IMG/VR virus record: IMGVR_UViG_3300044237_001398 | Location: 1-28,063 of that record | Source: a virus | Reading direction: 5' to 3' (one strand) | Length of the DNA stretch: 28,063 bases | Shown: one piece after another, positions 12,862 to 20,834 of the stretch | Layout: every line of letters begins with the position of its first letter | How positions within the stretch are numbered: position 1 is the first letter of the stretch | Notes under the pieces: model-generated | Told to the model about the DNA's origin: nothing | The model's database searches: none | The model's input: the letters and a program-made list of their open reading frames with translations, nothing else | Made by a program: the position numbers and the translations under genes

Positions 12862-13110
12862 CTAACGTTCTTCAAATTCAATGCGGCGTATCTTACGTTT
12901 ACGACGCTCTTCTTGATATAAAAGTTCCGTTCTAGAGAAATGACTATCAATTTTTCTCTCTAGATTATTAGAAACCATGACAACTTTATCCATATCAACA
13001 GCACCGACTTTGTTGTCAGCGACTCTCATCTGGTTGGAACATCCACAGAACTGAACTTTACTAGTGCTTGTCAATTCTGTTCCGCACTCTTTGCATCTTA
13101 CTGTAATCAT
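12862..13110 (-). CDS. Small zinc-ribbon-like protein, 82 residues
   Basis: The N-terminus has CKEC (residues 6-9) and CGC (22-24), a CxxC plus CxC arrangement that could bind one zinc ion. The middle part is VDMDKVVMVSNNLERKIDSH and the C-terminus is strongly basic and helical (RKRKIRRIEFEER). Small zinc-binding proteins with basic tails often bind nucleic acid, but no family is recognised. The gene follows the Val-Gly-Arg tRNA cluster on the same strand, its ATG 24 nt after tRNA-Val, so it may share their transcript. Confidence 0.68.
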   Translation of the reverse strand: MITVRCKECGTELTSTSKVQFCGCSNQMRVADNKVGAVDMDKVVMVSNNLERKIDSHFSRTELLYQEERRKRKIRRIEFEER

Positions 13111-13133
13111 GGGTTATTAGTGTTAATAGAACA

Positions 13134-13205
13134 TGGGAAATACTGGGATCGAACCAGTGACATACTGCGTGTAAAGCAGGCACTCTACCTCTGAGTTAAT
13201 TTCCC
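13134..13205 (-). tRNA. tRNA-Val (TAC anticodon)
   Basis: A 72-nt cloverleaf with acceptor GGGAAAT/ATTTCCC perfectly paired. The anticodon loop is TTTACAC, anticodon TAC. The T-arm is ACTGG-TTCGATC-CCAGT and the discriminator A. Only two bases separate it from tRNA-Gly, so the two are surely co-transcribed. Confidence 0.93.
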
Positions 13206-13207
13206 AG

Positions 13208-13278
13208 AGCGGGTGACGGGGATCGAACCCGTGACAAGAGCTTGGAAGGCTCGCATGTTACCGCTACACCACACCCGC
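13208..13278 (-). tRNA. tRNA-Gly (TCC anticodon)
   Basis: A 71-nt cloverleaf with acceptor GCGGGTG/CACCCGC. The anticodon loop is CTTCCAA, anticodon TCC, on an AGC/GCT-closed stem. The T-arm is ACGGG-TTCGATC-CCCGT and the discriminator T, usual for glycine. Confidence 0.94.
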
Positions 13279-13294
13279 AGATCGGGTCTTACAT

Positions 13295-13322
13295 GGGAGA
13301 GGAGGTGGTGGTGGTCTCTCCC
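13295..13322 (-). other. Hairpin spacer between tRNA-Gly and tRNA-Arg
   Basis: The minus strand has GGGAGAG pairing with CTCTCCC (7 bp) around a loop built of ACC repeats. No T run follows, so it is unlikely to be a terminator. It may guide processing of the tRNA precursor. Confidence 0.55.
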
Positions 13323-13331
13323 AATGCCCAG

Positions 13332-13405
13332 CGACTCAGGTAGGATTTGAACCTACGACCGACTGCTTAGAAGGCAGTTGCTCTATCCAGCTGAGCTACT
13401 GAGTC
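13332..13405 (-). tRNA. tRNA-Arg (TCT anticodon)
   Basis: A 74-nt cloverleaf with acceptor GACTCAG/CTGAGTC. The D-arm is GCTC/GAGC. The anticodon arm is ACTGC-CTTCTAA-GCAGT with anticodon TCT, which reads AGA and AGG. The T-arm is GTAGG-TTCAAAT-CCTAC and the discriminator G. Confidence 0.94.
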
Positions 13406-13409
13406 AAAG

Positions 13410-13426
13410 AAGGGGATTATCCCCTT
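13410..13426 (-). other. Short hairpin with a stop codon as its loop
   Basis: On the minus strand AAGGGGA and TCCCCTT pair perfectly (7 bp), and the three-base loop TAA is the stop codon of the 77-residue gene. It ends five bases before tRNA-Arg. It could be a weak terminator or an RNase cut site that separates the mRNA from the tRNA cluster. Confidence 0.6.
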
Positions 13427-13650
13427 TCAACACCGTCATTCATATAATCAGTGAAGTCATCATATTGCTCTTTACTGATTTCGTCAAGTGAGATAACTTC
13501 TAAATCTTCTTGAGGGTCGAACCACTCATCAAATTCTGCCATGATTGACAGCATATCATAAATTCGATCAACACCTTTTCCATTGTACTCTGCAACTTTG
13601 TCAATAGCCCACTGTCTAACGTCAGCAACAATTTCTTCAGTCTCCATCAT
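13417..13650 (-). CDS. Acidic hypothetical protein, 77 residues
   Basis: Starts at one of two adjacent ATG codons (13650 or 13647), overlapping the end of the GIY-YIG gene by 14 nt. A longer frame reaching 13866 only shadows that gene. The protein is strongly acidic: METEEIVADVRQWAIDK, then IYDMLSIMAEFDEWFDPQED and DEISKEQYDDFTDYMNDG. Small acidic phage proteins can mimic DNA or bind host polymerase, but no family is recognised. Its stop codon forms the loop of a hairpin just before tRNA-Arg. Confidence 0.7.
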   Translation of the reverse strand: MMETEEIVADVRQWAIDKVAEYNGKGVDRIYDMLSIMAEFDEWFDPQEDLEVISLDEISKEQYDDFTDYMNDGVERG

Positions 13651-14077
13651 AATAGTCTTTTCGGAAGTACCTGCTGAGGATGTTACTATTGTAGTAGGCA
13701 GGTCCTCCTGTGTCAAGGGATTCGGTAAGGACTCCGTGGATGAAGAGTTGTCTGGTTTCTTCAAAGTTTGTTTTGCCAGGTGTTTTATGTAAGCTGAGGA
13801 TAGTGCGACTAAAGTTTTGTCTACCCAGTCGTTCAATGTCCTCTTTAAGTTCTGGACAAGACCCATAGTACTTTTTCCAATCAGATTCTTTTTTTACTCG
13901 GCGTTTCTTTCCTGGAGGTTTTCGATGACTCCAAAAATACTTTCGCCCAATGTACTGTCGTTGGTTGGTGAGATTGGTAATGTTATACACAAAACCATAA
14001 AAGTCGTGAATATCGTCACTAGTAAAAGGTCTGTTACAATATAACCAGGGATTTTCATAATCAATATCTATACTCAT
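13637..14077 (-). CDS. GIY-YIG-type endonuclease
   Basis: 146 residues from the ATG at 14077. The N-terminal part reads YGFVYNITNLTNQRQYIGRKYFW (in two overlapping motifs, YGFVY and QYIGRK), the two strands of the GIY-YIG nuclease core separated by about ten residues. A basic stretch PPGKKRRVKK follows, then YYGSCPELKEDIERLG and a helix with ETRQLFI, consistent with the catalytic Glu region. Free-standing GIY-YIG enzymes in T4-like phages are often homing endonucleases that cut near their own insertion site. It lies between small genes two to three genes away from nrdB, a known target region for phage homing enzymes. Confidence 0.8.
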   Translation of the reverse strand: MSIDIDYENPWLYCNRPFTSDDIHDFYGFVYNITNLTNQRQYIGRKYFWSHRKPPGKKRRVKKESDWKKYYGSCPELKEDIERLGRQNFSRTILSLHKTPGKTNFEETRQLFIHGVLTESLDTGGPAYYNSNILSRYFRKDYYDGD

Positions 14078-14222
14078 CAAGAAGATCTAATACCTTATTC
14101 AGATATTTATGTGCCAGACCCCGTGCTTCATCATCGTACCGATGTTCTTCATAATGAAGATCATTTTTAAGTCTCTCTATTCTTGCTTTGACTTCATCCC
14201 TGGTCAGTTGATTCCTTGGCAT
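14061..14222 (-). CDS. Small charged helical protein, 53 residues
   Basis: The ATG at 14222 gives MPRNQLTRDEVKARIERLKN and continues with DLHYEEHRYDDEARGLAHKYL and a C-terminal LNKVLDLLDEYRY. The whole sequence fits two amphipathic helices. A longer reading would run through the previous gene and is rejected. It overlaps the preceding 47-residue gene by 29 nt and the GIY-YIG gene by 17 nt. No family is recognised. Confidence 0.65.
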   Translation of the reverse strand: MPRNQLTRDEVKARIERLKNDLHYEEHRYDDEARGLAHKYLNKVLDLLDEYRY

Positions 14223-14337
14223 TTTGTTCATTCTCAAGCATTTTCTTAAGTTTTTGATATCGCAGCACTTGGTCTGGAAGATAAAACTGAGGACCAAGAC
14301 GCAATAAACGTTGGTCCTCTTCTGAAAGTTCTTTCAT
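14194..14337 (-). CDS. Small hypothetical protein directly after nrdB, 47 residues
   Basis: The frame reads MKELSEEDQRLLRLGPQFYL then PDQVLRYQKLKKMLENEQNA and a short polar tail. The ATG overlaps the nrdB stop codon (TAATG), a strong sign of coupled translation. It looks like a short helical protein with a central L-G-P turn. No family is recognised. Confidence 0.68.
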   Translation of the reverse strand: MKELSEEDQRLLRLGPQFYLPDQVLRYQKLKKMLENEQNAKESTDQG

Positions 14338-15485
14338 TAGAGTTGAAATCCGGAGAACGTATCTTTTTTGACATCCTGTTTGATGCCACCCACAACGTAA
14401 GATTCAACCTCAGTCTCCTGTGGTGCAACCTGGAGACCCTTAGAAGAGATCCAGTGTTGCGTCCAAGGCAATGGATTGTTCTTTGCAGCAATATCATACT
14501 GCGGTTTCAATCCTATCGCTTTCAGACGACGATTGGCAATCCACTCAACATATTGTTGTAAAAGTTTGTCGTTCAGACCAATCATAGATCCGTCCTTGAA
14601 CAGATAATCTGCCCAACGCTTCTCTTCGTTGACTGCATTATCAAACAATTTGTAAGTCCACTCCTCCTCTTCTTTCATGATCCGTTTCATTTCAGGATCG
14701 TCACCTTGCGCCCACTTGTTCAGAATGTTCTGAGTGATTGCTAGGTGCTGGTTTTCGTCTCTTGCAATAAGGGAGATGATCTTTGCAGATCCTTCCATGA
14801 GTTTAAGTTCGCCAAAGGCGAAACTGCAAGCAAAGCTAACGTAAAACCGAATACCCTCAAGAACGTTAACGTTTGCAACTGCTCTGTAGAGTTTACGCTT
14901 GAGTTCATACTTGCCTTCTAATGCGGTTGGGACTTCTTCTAATGCGTGTTGCCATTGATTTGAATTATCATGGAAATGTGCGCTTCCAATAAAGTCATCA
15001 TACGCCGATGTAACGCTGCTAGCACGCTCTAGAATGCGTTGGTCGGTGACAATCTTATCAAATACCTCAGAAGGATCTGAATAGACGTTCTTGATGATAT
15101 ATGTGTAGGAACGACTGTGGATCATTTCCATGAACCCCCAGACCTCCATACATGCCTCTAGTTCAGGTAAGCTGCAGTAAGGAATAAAAGCCATCCCAGG
15201 ACCACGCCCTTGAATGGAGTCAAGCATAATCTGATACTTGAGATTAGAGGTATAGATATGCTTTTGTTCTGGACGAAGTGTTTGATAATCCCCACGGTCT
15301 TTTTGTAGTGAAACTTCTTCTGGTCTCCAGAAGTAACCCAGTTGTTGAGTTGTCAGTTTATCAAAAACTGGGTATTTGTACGAATCGTATCTCTGGACTC
15401 CCAGAGGTTTACCGAAAAACATCGGTTGTTTTTTAGTATTTACTTGTTCAGTGTTAAAGACAGTCATGCCCTTAACTTTAGTCAT
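14337..15485 (-). CDS. nrdB: Class Ia ribonucleotide reductase, beta subunit
   Basis: 382 residues from the ATG at 15485, which has GAGG eight bases upstream. A longer frame would run into nrdA. The di-iron and radical motifs match E. coli NrdB: FWRPEEVSLQKDR (Asp63 as the D84 equivalent), FMEMIHSRSY with Glu120, His123 and the radical Tyr127, and IARDENQHL with the second Glu and His. The subunit stores the tyrosyl radical used by NrdA to make deoxynucleotides for phage DNA. No intron or inserted nuclease interrupts it. It lies 25 nt after nrdA and is followed at once by a small gene. Confidence 0.96.
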   Translation of the reverse strand: MTKVKGMTVFNTEQVNTKKQPMFFGKPLGVQRYDSYKYPVFDKLTTQQLGYFWRPEEVSLQKDRGDYQTLRPEQKHIYTSNLKYQIMLDSIQGRGPGMAFIPYCSLPELEACMEVWGFMEMIHSRSYTYIIKNVYSDPSEVFDKIVTDQRILERASSVTSAYDDFIGSAHFHDNSNQWQHALEEVPTALEGKYELKRKLYRAVANVNVLEGIRFYVSFACSFAFGELKLMEGSAKIISLIARDENQHLAITQNILNKWAQGDDPEMKRIMKEEEEWTYKLFDNAVNEEKRWADYLFKDGSMIGLNDKLLQQYVEWIANRRLKAIGLKPQYDIAAKNNPLPWTQHWISSKGLQVAPQETEVESYVVGGIKQDVKKDTFSGFQL

Positions 15486-15510
15486 ATTATTTTCCTCTAC
15501 TGAAGAAACT

Positions 15511-17808
15511 TTAAACTGCACAGGATTCACACTCTCCCTCCTCGGCTTGTTCTAATTCGTTTAACAGATTATCTAAATTTGGTTTTTCTTCTACTACCTC
15601 ATCATTCTTCATGTCATGAGTGTTTTGATAGTAGGAGGTTTTCCAACCGTACTTATATGTAGTCAAAAAGTCTTGTGCCATGACGGACACTGGGACTTCA
15701 TTCTCAGGATACTTCTCAGGATTGTAACTCCAGTTACCAGAAATCGCTTGATCAAAGAATTTTTGCATCACAGCAACAACATTAATATAACCACGATTGG
15801 ACTCCATATCCCAAAGAAGCGTATAATTATTTTTAAGGTTGTTATATTGTGGGACAATCTGCTTGAGTGGTCCCTTTTTGCTCTTCTTAATGGACAGATA
15901 GTCTCTAGGTGGCTCGATTCCATTTGTTGCATTTGACACAACGGAACTGCTCTCTGATGGCATCTGAGCAGACAATGTTGAGTGCCTAAGTCCGTGGGTG
16001 GAGATAGATGTTCTAAGACCTTCCCAATCATGCTCCAACTCCTGAGATGAAATTTCGTCAACATCCTTCTTGTATGTATCAATAGGAAGGAGTCCATCAG
16101 CATACTTAGTTCGACCAAAGTTTTCACACCATCCCTTCTCCTTGGCAAGTTGATTAGATGCCTTCAGGAGATAGAACTGGAATGCCTCAGAGAGACCGTG
16201 AACAGCGTCCCATGCCTCTTGTGAGTCGTACTTGAACCCAAGTTTAGCAAGATAGTGTGCCAGACCAATAAAACCCACTCCAAGGGATCTACGTGCCTTT
16301 GTAGCACGTTCCGCTGCCACCACAGGATATTTCTGATAGTCAATCAATTCTTCTAGACCACGGACAGCAAGGTCACAGAGATTTTCTAGTTCTTGATCAG
16401 TTCTAACCTTACCAACATTGACAGCAGAGAGAATACACAGAGCAATCTCACCAAATTCATCATCGATGTGATCAATAGGATCTGTGGGCAGGGTAATCTC
16501 CTGACACAGGTTAGACATATTCACCTTGTCTTTGAAAGAAGAGTGAGTGTTGCAGTGGTCGATGTTCATGATATACAGGCGACCAGTCTCAGCACGCTCC
16601 TTCAAGAGGTCTAGAATGAGTCTTTGTGCTGAAACAGTTTTTCTTGGAACAGACTCATCTCGTTCAAACCCCACATATAAATCATCGAACCTATCAGTAC
16701 CAAAAGCGTCATACAAACCTGGTACGTCGTGCGGTGAGAACAAGCTAATTTCTCCATCCTGGATGAAACGTTCGTAGAAAATTTTCGATATTTGAATGGA
16801 ATAGTCAAGTTTGCGTACCCGGTTGTCTTCTGTTCCTTTGTTATTCTTTAGAACGATGATGTCTTCGATTTCCTGATGCCAGATAGGAAAGTGAACTGTC
16901 GCTGAACCACCTCTGATACCGTTTTGTGTGCAGCATCGGACAGTTGACTCAAACTTTTTAAGGAAGGGGACCACACCTGTGTGCTGTACCTCTCCACCTC
17001 TGATCTTACTGTTGATGCCACGGATTCTGCCCGCGTTGATACCGATTCCCGCCCTTTGTGCAACGTATTTGCCAATTGCCATATCAGAGCTAAAGATACT
17101 ATCGAGGGTGTCATCAACATCAACAAGAACACAGCTAGCAAATTGTCGAAGTGGAGTTCGCACTCCTGCCATGATAGGTGTGGGAATGTTGAGTTTGTGT
17201 TTGGAGATTGCATCGTAATACCTCTTGACGTATGACATCCTGGTATCTTTTGGATACTCTTGGAAAATTGTTAGTGCAATCATTATGTACATGAACTGTG
17301 GGGTCTCATAGACTCCACCAGAACTCCTATCTTGCACTAAGTATTTATCCACAACCTGCCGGAGACCAGCATAGGTAAAGTCGAAATCACGTCCATGATC
17401 AATCATGGAGTTTGCTTTATCAATTTCCTCTTTAGAATACTTGAGGAAAATTTCTTTATCGTAAACTTCAATTTCAGTACAACTCATAATATGCTGCTCT
17501 AGATGAGGTAGTTCTCTCATCTTTCCGTAGAGACTCTTACGGAGAGCGAACAGAAGCAGACGAGCAGCAACGTACTGATAGTTTGGATGATCTAAATCAA
17601 TCAAGTCACTAGCACTTTTAATTAAAATTTCTTGGATTTCTGCAGTGGTGATGCCATCGTAGAACTGAATACCTGACTTCATCTCAACTTGACTCGCAGA
17701 CACCCCTGCAAGACCCGTGGTTGCCTCTTCAACCATCAAATGCATTTTATCTAGGTCAAGAGGTTCAATTCTTCCGTCTCTCTTTTTAACCTTGGTGCCG
17801 TTACTCAT
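15511..17808 (-). CDS. nrdA: Class Ia ribonucleotide reductase, alpha subunit
   Basis: 765 residues, close to E. coli NrdA. The N-terminus resembles an ATP cone (KKRDGRIEPLDLDKM). Active-site residues are visible: Cys226 in FASCVLVD, NLCQE with Asn433, Cys435 and Glu437, and Cys458 in IALCILSA. The C-terminus ends ECESCAV, carrying the pair of cysteines that accept electrons from thioredoxin or glutaredoxin. It reduces ribonucleoside diphosphates to deoxy forms. The ATG overlaps the primase stop (ATGA), tying replication priming to nucleotide supply. The gene appears intact. Confidence 0.97.
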   Translation of the reverse strand: MSNGTKVKKRDGRIEPLDLDKMHLMVEEATTGLAGVSASQVEMKSGIQFYDGITTAEIQEILIKSASDLIDLDHPNYQYVAARLLLFALRKSLYGKMRELPHLEQHIMSCTEIEVYDKEIFLKYSKEEIDKANSMIDHGRDFDFTYAGLRQVVDKYLVQDRSSGGVYETPQFMYIMIALTIFQEYPKDTRMSYVKRYYDAISKHKLNIPTPIMAGVRTPLRQFASCVLVDVDDTLDSIFSSDMAIGKYVAQRAGIGINAGRIRGINSKIRGGEVQHTGVVPFLKKFESTVRCCTQNGIRGGSATVHFPIWHQEIEDIIVLKNNKGTEDNRVRKLDYSIQISKIFYERFIQDGEISLFSPHDVPGLYDAFGTDRFDDLYVGFERDESVPRKTVSAQRLILDLLKERAETGRLYIMNIDHCNTHSSFKDKVNMSNLCQEITLPTDPIDHIDDEFGEIALCILSAVNVGKVRTDQELENLCDLAVRGLEELIDYQKYPVVAAERATKARRSLGVGFIGLAHYLAKLGFKYDSQEAWDAVHGLSEAFQFYLLKASNQLAKEKGWCENFGRTKYADGLLPIDTYKKDVDEISSQELEHDWEGLRTSISTHGLRHSTLSAQMPSESSSVVSNATNGIEPPRDYLSIKKSKKGPLKQIVPQYNNLKNNYTLLWDMESNRGYINVVAVMQKFFDQAISGNWSYNPEKYPENEVPVSVMAQDFLTTYKYGWKTSYYQNTHDMKNDEVVEEKPNLDNLLNELEQAEEGECESCAV

Positions 17809-18773
17809 ATCTTCTTCCAGGTGTTAAATTTAAGTTTTGCTTGTAAACCACTATATGTGTTTGATTCTATCACAGACTGCACATCCAGTCCATTCATTAC
17901 CATATCATTTATGTCTTTGTCATCGATACTATCTGGCCAAATAACTACCGACTGACCAGAATCGATTGTTTTGGATATTCGGTTTGTAATTTCTCTGTTG
18001 CGGGGTTCGTTATCATAGATCCACACAGGACTGCCAATCCCCCAACGACCAACATCAGCGTCAGCTCCGCACATAGCAATCGCGTTGCGAATGAACGTAC
18101 TATCAAATGGTCCTTCTGTAACGTAGACTGGAGCATCTCTTCTGATGTTATCCAATCCGTAGATTTTTGGTGCATCATCGTCAAGCATCACGGTAATATA
18201 TTTAACCTTGCTAGGACCTAGAGATCTTCCCTGGAATCCAATTAAGTTCTTTTCATAATAAAGAGGGATGATGATACGTTCTTCATCATGTTCCTCACTC
18301 TTAAATGTTGGTTTTAAACTATTAGCAAACTTTTTAAAGTGTTCAGCAAAATAGAAATCATCAGGGTTGAGTTTCCTTGCTATGAGATATCCTGCTGCTT
18401 CAGGATTTTCGGATGCCTTGGGAAGTTTGAGTTTCTTCTTAAACTTAGGTGTCTCAAACTTAAACTCTGGTTCTTCTACAACGAAGTTTCGACCAGAGAA
18501 ACCTTCTTTGAACTTCTCCATCGCATACTGCTTCTGCACCACTGGATCAACCTTCTTTAAAAAGTTGTTAAGTGACATCGAAGCACCACAATTGTGGCAC
18601 TTATAGTTAGTATTTACCTTTGAAGCATACAGATATCCCCTTGTTTTGGACTTATTCTTTTTTGAGTCGCCACAGATAGGGCAACGAAAGTTGTAAAGAT
18701 TTGCCTTTACTCTTTTAAACTTTTCTAGTTTTGAAGATACGAGTCCAATAAACTTGGAATCAATATGATCCAT
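17805..18773 (-). CDS. T4 gp61-type DNA primase
   Basis: 322 residues, near the length of T4 gp61. The N-terminal zinc ribbon has CPIC (Cys31, Cys34) and CHNC (Cys59, Cys62), with the basic stretch KKNKSKTRGYLYASK between them. A TOPRIM-like catalytic core follows: VYVTEGPFDS with Glu220, then VWIYDNEPRN with Asp254 and a DDKDIND acidic cluster near 284-290. It makes RNA primers for lagging-strand synthesis at the fork with the gp41-type helicase, whose gene lies at the right end of this window. It overlaps the coiled-coil gene upstream by 14 nt and nrdA downstream by 4 nt. Confidence 0.92.
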   Translation of the reverse strand: MDHIDSKFIGLVSSKLEKFKRVKANLYNFRCPICGDSKKNKSKTRGYLYASKVNTNYKCHNCGASMSLNNFLKKVDPVVQKQYAMEKFKEGFSGRNFVVEEPEFKFETPKFKKKLKLPKASENPEAAGYLIARKLNPDDFYFAEHFKKFANSLKPTFKSEEHDEERIIIPLYYEKNLIGFQGRSLGPSKVKYITVMLDDDAPKIYGLDNIRRDAPVYVTEGPFDSTFIRNAIAMCGADADVGRWGIGSPVWIYDNEPRNREITNRISKTIDSGQSVVIWPDSIDDKDINDMVMNGLDVQSVIESNTYSGLQAKLKFNTWKKI

Positions 18774-19161
18774 TCACAAGAGATATCGCTGGTGCTACTA
18801 TAGCACTTTCAGCAGAGGTTAACAAGGGTCTAAGAGTTTTGATTGATTGTGGATTTGTAATTATTAATACTGCTCCCAGTGCTCCGATGCCAATCCAAAG
18901 TTTTCGTTCCAATATTGATAATCGTTTACTAACGATGTTATGATCGATGTCCATTTTATCACGGAGTTTGTCGATTTTATCAAACAAAACTGAGTCGATG
19001 TTTTCCTGTTTTGTAATTCTTTCCTCATGGACCGCTAACATACGCGACACATTATTATTTACCTCTGCTAATTTCTCTATGGCAGAGTCTAACCTAGAGA
19101 CCAAAGTCTCAAAGTTCTGCAGTCTTTCTTCTAGAATTGCGACCTTAACTTGCTCAGCCAT
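18760..19161 (-). CDS. Coiled-coil protein with C-terminal membrane span (XhlA-like layout)
   Basis: 133 residues. Residues 1-85 are almost unbroken heptads (VAILEERLQNFETLVSRLDS, then KLAEVNNNVSRML). LWIGIGALGAVLIIT at about 88-102 is one membrane span, followed by a short hydrophobic tail. A long cytoplasmic coiled coil ending in a membrane span is the layout of XhlA-type haemolysin/holin partners and of some tail chaperones. I infer a membrane-associated, possibly lysis-related role; the sequence does not prove it. It overlaps the small gene upstream by 8 nt and the primase by 14 nt. Confidence 0.72.
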   Translation of the reverse strand: MAEQVKVAILEERLQNFETLVSRLDSAIEKLAEVNNNVSRMLAVHEERITKQENIDSVLFDKIDKLRDKMDIDHNIVSKRLSILERKLWIGIGALGAVLIITNPQSIKTLRPLLTSAESAIVAPAISLVNGSY

Positions 19162-19336
19162 TTTCGGGTTTCCACATTTTCCTTACGCCCTTCATGTAGA
19201 TGTATTTATTTCTTTTTCTTACTGGAGGGTCGTCACCTGCCTCTACAGAACCAGCAATCTTTCCACCACCAATATTATTGGTAGGTGCTTCTTCACGAAT
19301 GAAGTCAATAATTTTGTCAAGAGTTTCCTTTTTCAT
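19154..19336 (-). CDS. Small hypothetical protein, 60 residues
   Basis: An N-terminal helix KETLDKIIDFIREEA leads to a Gly-rich turn NNIGGGKIAGSVEAGDDPP. The C-terminus is basic and aromatic, VRKRNKYIYMKGVRKMWKP. The pattern suggests a folded small protein or a binding peptide. I cannot name the family. It overlaps the upstream gene by 20 nt and the coiled-coil gene by 8 nt, so it belongs to the same translational chain. Confidence 0.7.
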   Translation of the reverse strand: MKKETLDKIIDFIREEAPTNNIGGGKIAGSVEAGDDPPVRKRNKYIYMKGVRKMWKPENG

Positions 19337-19709
19337 TATAGATCTTGTAAAGTTCCTCTAAACAGGTCATATCGACCTTAATATTATGTATCGAAGAGTG
19401 AGGATACTCCGGTAGTTTACCCAAGAAGATGATAAAACTTTTCATGGCAGACCAGAGATCACTCTCGATTTTAAAGAACAACATTGGAGTTGTTGCTTCA
19501 CCAAAGATATTATAGAGAATAATGAAATGATTTAGAAGGAGGTGAGTTTTGAGTTGACCTGTGTTTTTGTATCTCTTCAATAATCTTTTGATATATTTGA
19601 AGTGATTCAGGTCTTTGTCAAAATCCTCCTTCGTTACCGCTTGTGGATTCTCATAGTTTCGGATAGCGAATAATAAAAAATTATCCTCATTCAATTCATT
19701 AAAAAGCAT
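19317..19709 (-). CDS. Hypothetical protein, 130 residues
   Basis: An all-helical protein with a basic central segment (LNHFKYIKRLLKRYKNTGQL), then long hydrophobic helices LLLNHFIILYNIFG and MLFFKIESDLWSAMKSFIIF. The spans are broken by charged residues, so it is more likely globular than membrane-bound. Its N-terminus, LFNELNEDNFLLFAIRNYENP, is typical of small T4-like phage proteins found near virion genes, but no function is known to me. It starts 8 nt after the stop of the 352-residue putative virion protein. Confidence 0.75.
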   Translation of the reverse strand: MLFNELNEDNFLLFAIRNYENPQAVTKEDFDKDLNHFKYIKRLLKRYKNTGQLKTHLLLNHFIILYNIFGEATTPMLFFKIESDLWSAMKSFIIFLGKLPEYPHSSIHNIKVDMTCLEELYKIYNEKGNS

Positions 19710-19717
19710 AGACTAGA

Positions 19718-20776
19718 TCATGCAGGAGGATAAGCAACACTGGTGGTGATGCCAGACATTGCTACCAGAGTCTCTTTCTTGACTCTTGCATTGCCATGCA
19801 TATCGGTGTAAGTGGTAATACCAACCCAACCTGTAGAGGTCAGTTGATAGGAAGTACCAGATGCGTTGGATGCACCTGTTTGTGCAATACCGATAACGGT
19901 TGCTTCTTTTCCAGATTCAGTTTCAGAACCAATAAACTCAATAGAAGTTCCGACTGCAATTCCTCTCTTAATTTCTACAGCTTGTCTAAATCCAACTGCC
20001 TGAGTCAGAGGAGTATCAAGAACAACAGTGATCCTATTTGGTTCTGATGTTCCAGGACTGATAAACGGTCTAATGGTTCCAATACCAATAGAGTTTGTTC
20101 CAGCAACGAAAGTATCACCAACTCTGATAGAGGTTACGTGATTATCTCTTCCGAATAGGTATCTGTCGAACAGGGTTACTTCAGATTGACCGATGGCTCT
20201 AAGACCGTGAGCATGATAGTGAAGGGATTGTGTTGCGATTCCACTTGCCTGAACTCTGGCGAAGGTGGCACCAACAGAAACAACAGAAGCAACTCCAACA
20301 GGAAGATCACCACCACCAAAGAGAACAGTATCTCCAGCAGTAACGTTTTCTCCAGAGGGATTACCAGAAACAAAAATAACAGTAGATCCAATACCAACTC
20401 TAGCGTGGTTGGTAGTTGTTGCCAGTTTGACTGTTCTGAACTTAGCAGAATTAGTCATCTGGTTATGATTAGGATCATGAGTCGCAGACTTAGGCGACTG
20501 AGTGATCCTATAGTTTACATTCTCAATCATACCATGACTCAGACCTGCAGTCGAATCAATGGTCAACTCAAGTGTGCTACCAATCGCTACGATTACCGCA
20601 TCACCATGATAATTTTTAGGACCGTCAAAAGGAGTACCAAAACTAATTACATCTCCAACAGAAGCAGATCCAGCTTCACCAAAAGAAGTAGCTGTTCCTA
20701 CAACTCTATTCGTACCATATTCGAGAGTGACAGTACCCCCCGAAAATACATTGTCGTTATTACCCCAGAGTGCCAT
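19718..20776 (-). CDS. Putative virion structural protein, 352 residues
   Basis: The composition is rich in Gly, Thr, Val, Ser and Ala with very few Lys and many short beta-prone segments: GTNRVVGTATSFGEAGSASV, GDVISFGTPFDG, VGIGSTVIFVSG. Phrases built on V/I-G-(I/V)-G-(S/T) recur through the protein, suggesting repeated small beta domains such as those of capsid decoration or fibre proteins. There is no catalytic motif. A perfect T4-type late octamer TATAAATA lies 33 nt upstream of the ATG, which fits late expression. The exact position in the particle is unknown. Confidence 0.7.
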   Translation of the reverse strand: MALWGNNDNVFSGGTVTLEYGTNRVVGTATSFGEAGSASVGDVISFGTPFDGPKNYHGDAVIVAIGSTLELTIDSTAGLSHGMIENVNYRITQSPKSATHDPNHNQMTNSAKFRTVKLATTTNHARVGIGSTVIFVSGNPSGENVTAGDTVLFGGGDLPVGVASVVSVGATFARVQASGIATQSLHYHAHGLRAIGQSEVTLFDRYLFGRDNHVTSIRVGDTFVAGTNSIGIGTIRPFISPGTSEPNRITVVLDTPLTQAVGFRQAVEIKRGIAVGTSIEFIGSETESGKEATVIGIAQTGASNASGTSYQLTSTGWVGITTYTDMHGNARVKKETLVAMSGITTSVAYPPA

Positions 20777-20808
20777 GTCTCGTCTCTATTAAATGTTTTG
20801 CTAATTAA

Positions 20809-20816
20809 TATTTATA
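20809..20816 (-). promoter_or_regulatory. T4-type late promoter octamer TATAAATA
   Basis: The minus strand carries a perfect TATAAATA in the short gap between two genes, 33 nt before the ATG of the putative virion protein. T4 late promoters consist of this octamer read by the phage-coded late sigma factor, and cyanophages use NATAAATA versions. Confidence 0.75.
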
Positions 20817-20834
20817 AAAAGGATAGATTGCAGT

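Noticed and set aside
12727-12921. 64-codon plus-strand frame
   Set aside because: It is antisense to the 51- and 82-residue genes and has no support beyond being open.
14104-14111. CATAAATA 27 nt before the GIY-YIG gene
   Set aside because: It lies within the coding sequence of the 53-residue gene and the downstream gene is not an obvious late gene. It is possible but was not listed as a feature.
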